From: B69-G16 sp964501905
GTDB lineage: Archaea > Thermoproteota > Thermoprotei > Thermofilales > B69-G16
DNA length: 64,000 bases
Direction of reading: 5' to 3'
Assembly: GCA_964501905.1 (NCBI GenBank)
Contig: CAZCTW010000006.1
Location: 55,827 to 119,826, forward strand
Shown here: positions 59,438 through 64,000 of the stretch, one piece after another
Layout: each line of letters opens with the position of its first letter
Numbering within the stretch: position 1 is the stretch's first letter
Notes under the pieces: generated by a model
The model's input: the letters and a program-made list of their open reading frames with translations, nothing else
Told to the model about the DNA's origin: nothing
Database searches by the model: none
Position numbers and translations under genes: made by a program

Positions 59438-60986
59438 AGATTTTCACCCCCTCGACAGGCACTCCTCTACGCTCTATATCTTTTTTGAGCATTACGTAGA
59501 GCCTATCCTTTATATCTTCCTCGCTCTTATTCACGATATACGCTAATGCCCGCGCAACCTCACCTATATATCTTCCGATAGTCACTTCACGCCTCTTAAG
59601 CTCATACATTCTCTCTACTTTAGTCAGATATGTTCTAAGACGCCTAGCCAGCTCTCTAACAGCTATCTCTATCTCTTTTTCGATCTCCGGTATATCAGCT
59701 ATCGCCTCTTTCCCTACGCCTTTAAACGGAAGCTTAGTTGAACATACATGCACTACTACAGCTAGCGGCGCCGGGAACTTTACTTTATAAATGCTCCAGT
59801 CGATGCTGTTTAAAACTTTGGAAGATACGTCCACGCTTTCATCGTATAACAGCGGTATCCTATTAGCGAATCGTAGCAGGAGAATAGAGTTGCTTACTGG
59901 AATAGAACCGCCGTACGCTAGAGCGACTTCAACTATGAAGGGATTGCCCCCATAAGACGACGGGTTTCTGCTGATTGCTGCCACATATTCAGGTTTGAGA
60001 ATTTCCTTTACACCTTTCTTTAAAAGCTCCTCGCCGAGAGGAGATAGTGTAAAAGGCTTAGGCCTCCTCCATCCGCTAAATTCCTTCATCTTCCTAGCCA
60101 GGTACTCTAAATCCTCCATCCTCAAGTTTCTTATTTTAAGAGTCGGTTTAAGCCCGGCCCACTTGCAGAATTTCTCCGCTGTTCTCTTTCCAACAGACTC
60201 AAAGAACTCTCTTAGAAATTCCTCAAGGGTAAGGTTGGTATTAGCTTTTTCCTTAAGCGATTTTAACATTTGTATATCTACTCCTCTGGGATGGGGGCGT
60301 CCAGTCTGGGGCGGAGGAGGCATAGCTCTGGTAACTCTTTCGAAAACCAGGTTATGGTCGGGAGATTCAAATATTATAGTGGCATAGGGGGCTATCAGCG
60401 CTGTTCTCTTAATATATTCTACGATTTTCTTACGAGCTGCCGACCAGTTGCCCTCCACCGTTAGCTCCACTACTGTTCCGTGCCATTTGGAGTTCTTCCT
60501 AGTAACTCTATTGTCGTAGATTATAGGGATGTTCTTCTCTATGTCTATCATAAGCTCGTACTCGTATATGGCGGGCGAGTCGGGGGTAGCGCTCTTCACG
60601 TAGATAGGCTTTCCCGTGGTTATCTGAGAGTAAAGAACAACCATCTTTATCCCAAGTCCGAAAACACCCCTAGCCTGCCTTAACACGTACTTTGAACCGT
60701 AGAAAACCCTAGCGAATACATTTGGCACCTCCTCAGCCGGTATTCCTATTCCGTTGTCTTCAGCTCTCACAGTGACTTTTGCAGGGTCGTTCTCGTCCAG
60801 CTTTATCGACAGCTTTATCTCGGGCAGTATGCCGTAGGTCTCAGTGGCGTCCAGCGAGTTTTCGACGAGTTCTCTAACCGTCTGGTATAGAGCTCGCGCT
60901 GGGTTAGAAAAGCCAGCTATCTCCCTGTTTCTCCAGAAGAACTGCGATGGACTTAAACCTCTATATTCTACTTTTGCCGCTGGCAT
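59418..60986 (-). CDS. top6B: DNA topoisomerase VI subunit B
   Basis: 522 residues. The GHKL ATPase motifs are VENSLDATE, AEDNGIGIPAEEV and RGVFGLGIKM, followed by the helix-two-turns-helix and transducer domains with a conserved Lys (RIPLLYDE region). It opens and closes the type IIB gate with the A subunit. The gene precedes top6A in the operon. Confidence 0.96.
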   Translation of the reverse strand: MPAAKVEYRGLSPSQFFWRNREIAGFSNPARALYQTVRELVENSLDATETYGILPEIKLSIKLDENDPAKVTVRAEDNGIGIPAEEVPNVFARVFYGSKYVLRQARGVFGLGIKMVVLYSQITTGKPIYVKSATPDSPAIYEYELMIDIEKNIPIIYDNRVTRKNSKWHGTVVELTVEGNWSAARKKIVEYIKRTALIAPYATIIFESPDHNLVFERVTRAMPPPPQTGRPHPRGVDIQMLKSLKEKANTNLTLEEFLREFFESVGKRTAEKFCKWAGLKPTLKIRNLRMEDLEYLARKMKEFSGWRRPKPFTLSPLGEELLKKGVKEILKPEYVAAISRNPSSYGGNPFIVEVALAYGGSIPVSNSILLLRFANRIPLLYDESVDVSSKVLNSIDWSIYKVKFPAPLAVVVHVCSTKLPFKGVGKEAIADIPEIEKEIEIAVRELARRLRTYLTKVERMYELKRREVTIGRYIGEVARALAYIVNKSEEDIKDRLYVMLKKDIERRGVPVEGVKIYASVKR

Positions 60987-61052
60987 TGTTACCCCACAGC
61001 TATAAAGAACTATTCTATAAAAAGATTAAGCTATGGTAGAATGGCTGGATGA

Positions 61053-61164
61053 AGCCCCGGGCGGGATTTGAACCCGCGACCTGCGGCTTTCTTGGCGATT
61101 ACATACAATTTCGGGATCCCCAGTAGGGGATCTGGCCGCCGCTCTACCACTAAGCTACCGGGGC
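61053..61164 (-). tRNA. tRNA, probably Thr (TGT), with two introns
   Basis: The acceptor stem GCCCCGG (61158-61164) pairs with CCGGGGC (61054-61060); discriminator U. The T arm is GCGGG-TTCAAAT-CCCGC. The anticodon stem GCGGC pairs with GCCGC. Between them are 47 nt instead of 7. If the loop is CTTGTAA, anticodon TGT at 61105-61107, then intron 1 is 25 nt (61109-61133) and carries a perfect 7-bp hairpin GATCCCC-TACT-GGGGATC. Intron 2 is 15 nt (61089-61103) at the canonical 37/38 site. Removal leaves 72 nt. The anticodon assignment depends on this model. Confidence 0.75.
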
Positions 61165-61187
61165 TATGGAACATATAACGAACTCTC

Positions 61188-61197
61188 TTATATTTTT
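61188..61197 (-). promoter_or_regulatory. TATA box of the tRNA-Thr gene
   Basis: AAAAATATAA on the minus strand, centred about 28 nt upstream of the tRNA 5' end. Confidence 0.55.
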
Positions 61198-61391
61198 CAC
61201 TTCAAACAGACGATAATCATACAAGCGATTTCCTCGTCTATTAGCGGACGGAACAAGCTCTAAGCACACCAAAAAACATCAAAGATTTACAAGTTTGACA
61301 ATAGCGAAAAAGACTTCGTTGTAGGTTACGAAATAGAAAAAGAAAAGCGCTTGTGTATCTATCAGCGAATTTCGATATTCAGAAATTGACG

Positions 61392-62699
61392 CTATGGATA
61401 TACTCTTCTGATTGTGCGTGGGAAGGGGATGGCTTCCACTATGTGGGATAACCCGGCGATCCACATCACTAGCCTATCCATGCCGAGTCCGAAGCCTGAG
61501 TGAGGGACGCTTCCGTATCTTCTAAGGTCTATATACCATTCGTAGTCCTCAGGGTTAAGTCCAAAGCGGATTATTTTATTCACTAGTTCTTTTTCATCGC
61601 TTATCCTTTCTCCTCCTCCTATTATTTCTCCATATCCCTCTGGAGCTAGCAAATCCTCAGCGAGAGTAACTTCCGGCCTCTGTGGGTCGTTTTTATGATA
61701 GAATGCTTTTACCTTTTCAGGGAAACCGTAGAGTATTATGGGTTTATCGAACTGCATGGTTAATGTCCTCTCTTCGTCAGCGCCCAGATCCTCCCCCCAT
61801 TCGACGCTAACTCCCTTCTGCTTGAGGATTTCTATAGCCTCGTCGTAAGAAACTCTATAGAAAGGTGGTTTCACATTTTCGAGCATCTCTATATTACGTT
61901 TTAGAAGTTCTAGTTCCTCCAATCTCTCCTCGAGGACTTTCCTTACCACGTAGGTTATAAGCTCCTCTTCGACTTTTACTATACCGTCTAATCCAAGCCA
62001 AGCTACTTCCGCCTCTGCATGCCAGAACTCCGTTAAATGCCTCCGAGTTCTAGACTTTTCGGCTCTGAAAGAGGGAGCTATGGTATATACTTTTTCAAGT
62101 GAGAAAATTAGAGCTTCTAGATAAAACTGGGATGACTGAGTTAAGTAGACCTTTCTCTTCTTATCTACGTATTCTAACTCGAAAAGCGTAGCTCCGCCTT
62201 CTACCGCCGCTGTTATAAACATTGGGCAGTGTACTTCGTAGTACCCGTGATTTCTGAAATATTCGTGTACAGCTTTGAAAACCGTATCTCTAATCTTTAA
62301 TATGGCGTTCATTCTGCGACTCCTTAACCATAAATGTCTTACGTCTAATAGAAACTCAGGCGAGGCGTCCTTAGTTATCGGAAATCTGTGCGAGGGCCCG
62401 ACAACCTTTATGTAGTCGGCTCTTATCTCCTTTCCGCCTGGAGCTCTCTTATCTTCTTTAATGTAACCGCTCAGGATTAAGGATGCTTCAATTCCAACTT
62501 TCTTTAGCTCTGGAATGGTGCCGGGGTTTTTCTCTACTACAACTTGTACTATGCCCGTAGAATCCCTAACAACTATAAACACCTTATCCCCGAATTCTCT
62601 ATAACGATAGACCCAACCTCTGATTTTGACTCTGCTACCCTCGTCTAACTCAAAAATCTCTTTTATGTGCACGAATCCTTCCGATTCAATAAGAACCAC
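61392..62699 (-). CDS. asnS: Asparaginyl-tRNA synthetase
   Basis: 435 residues. It has an N-terminal OB-fold anticodon domain (KIRGWVYRYREFGDKVFIVV), class II motif 2 with FRAEKSRTRRHLTEFWHAEAE, and motif 3 HSGFGLGMDRLVMWI preceded by YIDLRRYGSVP. AsnRS is distinguished from AspRS by EIIGGGERI and AFYHKNDPQRPE. The start is GTG. Its presence means the organism need not depend on the transamidation route for Asn-tRNA. Confidence 0.9.
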   Translation of the reverse strand: MVLIESEGFVHIKEIFELDEGSRVKIRGWVYRYREFGDKVFIVVRDSTGIVQVVVEKNPGTIPELKKVGIEASLILSGYIKEDKRAPGGKEIRADYIKVVGPSHRFPITKDASPEFLLDVRHLWLRSRRMNAILKIRDTVFKAVHEYFRNHGYYEVHCPMFITAAVEGGATLFELEYVDKKRKVYLTQSSQFYLEALIFSLEKVYTIAPSFRAEKSRTRRHLTEFWHAEAEVAWLGLDGIVKVEEELITYVVRKVLEERLEELELLKRNIEMLENVKPPFYRVSYDEAIEILKQKGVSVEWGEDLGADEERTLTMQFDKPIILYGFPEKVKAFYHKNDPQRPEVTLAEDLLAPEGYGEIIGGGERISDEKELVNKIIRFGLNPEDYEWYIDLRRYGSVPHSGFGLGMDRLVMWIAGLSHIVEAIPFPRTIRRVYP

Positions 62700-62796
62700 G
62701 CCCCCTTGATAGGGACTACTCTATTAACCTCAATCTCCTCTATTTATTCCTTGCGTCGTTTTGCCTAAGTTAATTAATAAACTTTAAAACTCCGAG

Positions 62797-64000
62797 CTAA
62801 ACTATCGGCTTTCCAAATCTTGGCATAACTTCAGGTTTTACAGCTCCCTCTAATACATATTTTAACACCTGCGCGGCTTTAGTTCTGGATAAAAACTTAT
62901 TGTTATTACCGCAGTATGGCGAGTATATACATCTGGGACATCCGTCAGGGCACTTACATCCAGAAACTATATCGTACGCTCTATGTAGAACTTCTTCCAC
63001 ACGCTTCATAATTGCCTTAGATACCCCCGAACCGCCGGGATAGGCGTCATATACGTATATATGGCCCGAGGGGAAGCTAACTCCCCCTATATCTGAAGCC
63101 GCCGCTCCAACCACCATCTGAGCCGCCGCTATCATAGCGTGTTCTATAGCGTGAAAAGCTTCCGCGTTCTCCAATTCATTCCATCCATGTTGCATAGGAA
63201 ACTTAACTAATATGCCTTTAGTTTTAAAACTGTAGCTGTACTCCCTATCTAGAATTTTTTCTTCTAAGTTCTCCATGGACGGGAATTTCTTAACTACATA
63301 TCCATAGACTACCTCGTTTAACGCCAAGTCTAAGTATTCAAGAGGAAGCCCATAGGCGCTACGCTCATCCAAAAGCCTTAGCTCGCTCGGCAGGGTGTAG
63401 TAAAGAGGATATGTTACTAGGTCGTATCCCCGTGGCAACATGGCTACAACAGCTCTATTTCTATTCAATTTTAGCGAAAGGTAAGGCGTGCCTCCGTGCA
63501 GGTATATAGCTCCCGGGTGGAGTTCTCTTAATGCCATAGGCATTTCTCGAAATCCTATTACCTTCCCGGTTTTCGTTACTATTTTAACGATATCCCCTAT
63601 TCCTCTTATACTCAGCCTCTTCCTCAAGAACTTCCTGCCTTTGGCCGTAGCTCTTATATACTTTCCTATTTTGACGAGACCAGCGTTTTCTAGGTTTTTG
63701 AATATATTCTTTTCGAACTCTCCGAGGCTATCCGCTTTTAATGGAGCCTCGACCGCCATAGCTAATAGATGAATTTTAGCAATTTCGTCATTATCTAAAT
63801 TCAGAAATACTGGGTCAACGCTCTGATTGAAGAATTCCTCAGGGTTTCTCTCGTAGTATGAGCTTATAGGGTCATCTCCTAGAATTGTGAATATGTATGC
63901 CACCTGCCCCCTACGCCCCGCCCTCCCGGTCCTCTGAATGTACTTTGAAAATGTTGGAGGAATGCTATAAAGTATAATAGCGTCCAGATCTCCTATATCG
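62797..64000 (-). CDS. DEAD/DEAH helicase with DUF1998 C-terminus (MrfA-like), partial
   Basis: The frame stays open past the right edge; the GTG at 63903 is internal. The part seen starts within the second helicase domain: QRTGRAGRRGQ is motif VI, near 63875-63935 on the minus strand. The DUF1998-type C-terminal domain follows, with the metal-binding cysteines in CKCPDGCPRCIYSPYCGN near its end. Related MrfA/YprA proteins unwind DNA in repair. The amino half, with Walker A, is outside the window. Confidence 0.88.
   Translation of the reverse strand, partial: DIGDLDAIILYSIPPTFSKYIQRTGRAGRRGQVAYIFTILGDDPISSYYERNPEEFFNQSVDPVFLNLDNDEIAKIHLLAMAVEAPLKADSLGEFEKNIFKNLENAGLVKIGKYIRATAKGRKFLRKRLSIRGIGDIVKIVTKTGKVIGFREMPMALRELHPGAIYLHGGTPYLSLKLNRNRAVVAMLPRGYDLVTYPLYYTLPSELRLLDERSAYGLPLEYLDLALNEVVYGYVVKKFPSMENLEEKILDREYSYSFKTKGILVKFPMQHGWNELENAEAFHAIEHAMIAAAQMVVGAAASDIGGVSFPSGHIYVYDAYPGGSGVSKAIMKRVEEVLHRAYDIVSGCKCPDGCPRCIYSPYCGNNNKFLSRTKAAQVLKYVLEGAVKPEVMPRFGKPIV

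Noticed and set aside
61046..61052. TGGATGA next to the tRNA gene as a C box
   Set aside because: It abuts the complement of a tRNA and no D box follows.
1..64000. CRISPR array, transposase, integrase or rRNA
   Set aside because: No repeat-spacer series, IS-type genes or rRNA sequence were seen.

Overview
The window is archaeal chromosomal DNA, most likely from a thermophilic member of the Thermoproteota (TACK) or a close deep branch. The evidence is both subunits of topoisomerase VI, an Orc1/Cdc6 initiator, archaeal AsnRS, pyruvoyl polyamine enzymes, an archaeal presenilin-like protease, Roadblock/MglA-type switch genes, type III signal-peptide pilins, TATA-type promoters, probable C/D box sRNAs and two tRNA genes that each appear to carry two introns. 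Arg AGA/AGG and Ile ATA codons are frequent. I cannot place the lineage more precisely by reading alone.

Layout. 0-7.3 kb: a MoxR/vWA/DUF58 cluster in two divergent arms, with an ABC-2 exporter inside the minus-strand arm. 7.3-11 kb: a membrane-tethered winged-helix protein, an MFS transporter and an unrecognised beta-rich protein. 11.2-16 kb: an AT-rich patch with a type IV pilin and three glycosylation-type genes (DUF2079 GT-C, a frameshifted PIG-V-like mannosyltransferase, a dolichol-phosphate mannose synthase-like GT2). 16.1-27.3 kb: a seven-gene minus-strand type IV pilus-like operon (secretion ATPase with an added winged helix, platform protein, four pilin-like subunits and a 1133-residue surface protein), followed by a decayed second copy of the 3' end of that large gene. 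27.4-30 kb: a divergent plus-strand operon of a small GTPase with three or four Roadblock-like proteins, a candidate MglA/MglB-type switch for the pilus machine. 30-32.5 kb: speD-speE-thg1 and a tRNA-Glu gene. 33-39.3 kb: indolepyruvate:ferredoxin oxidoreductase, a geranylgeranyl-reductase-family flavoprotein and a large secreted protein. 39.4-46.3 kb: small membrane proteins, two coiled-coil proteins, a RAM-domain protein, presenilin, thioredoxin, arginine decarboxylase, a HemK2-like methylase, a MIP18-like protein and FUN14. 46.3-56.3 kb: AmmeMemoRadiSam enzyme, Orc1/Cdc6, a phosphoesterase, a maltokinase-like/GT4 sugar pair, a CBS protein with an S30AE-like tail, a nitrilase and a HIT protein. 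56.3-64 kb: a C/D sRNA candidate, an XPB-like helicase with an altered motif I, topoisomerase VI A and B, a two-intron tRNA (probably Thr), AsnRS and the 3' part of a DUF1998 helicase that leaves the window.

The most interesting features are the divergent GTPase/Roadblock and pilus operons, the winged helix fused to the pilus ATPase, and the large surface protein whose 3' end is duplicated as a decayed downstream cassette and whose base composition changes abruptly inside the gene. No CRISPR array, insertion sequence, integrase or rRNA was seen.
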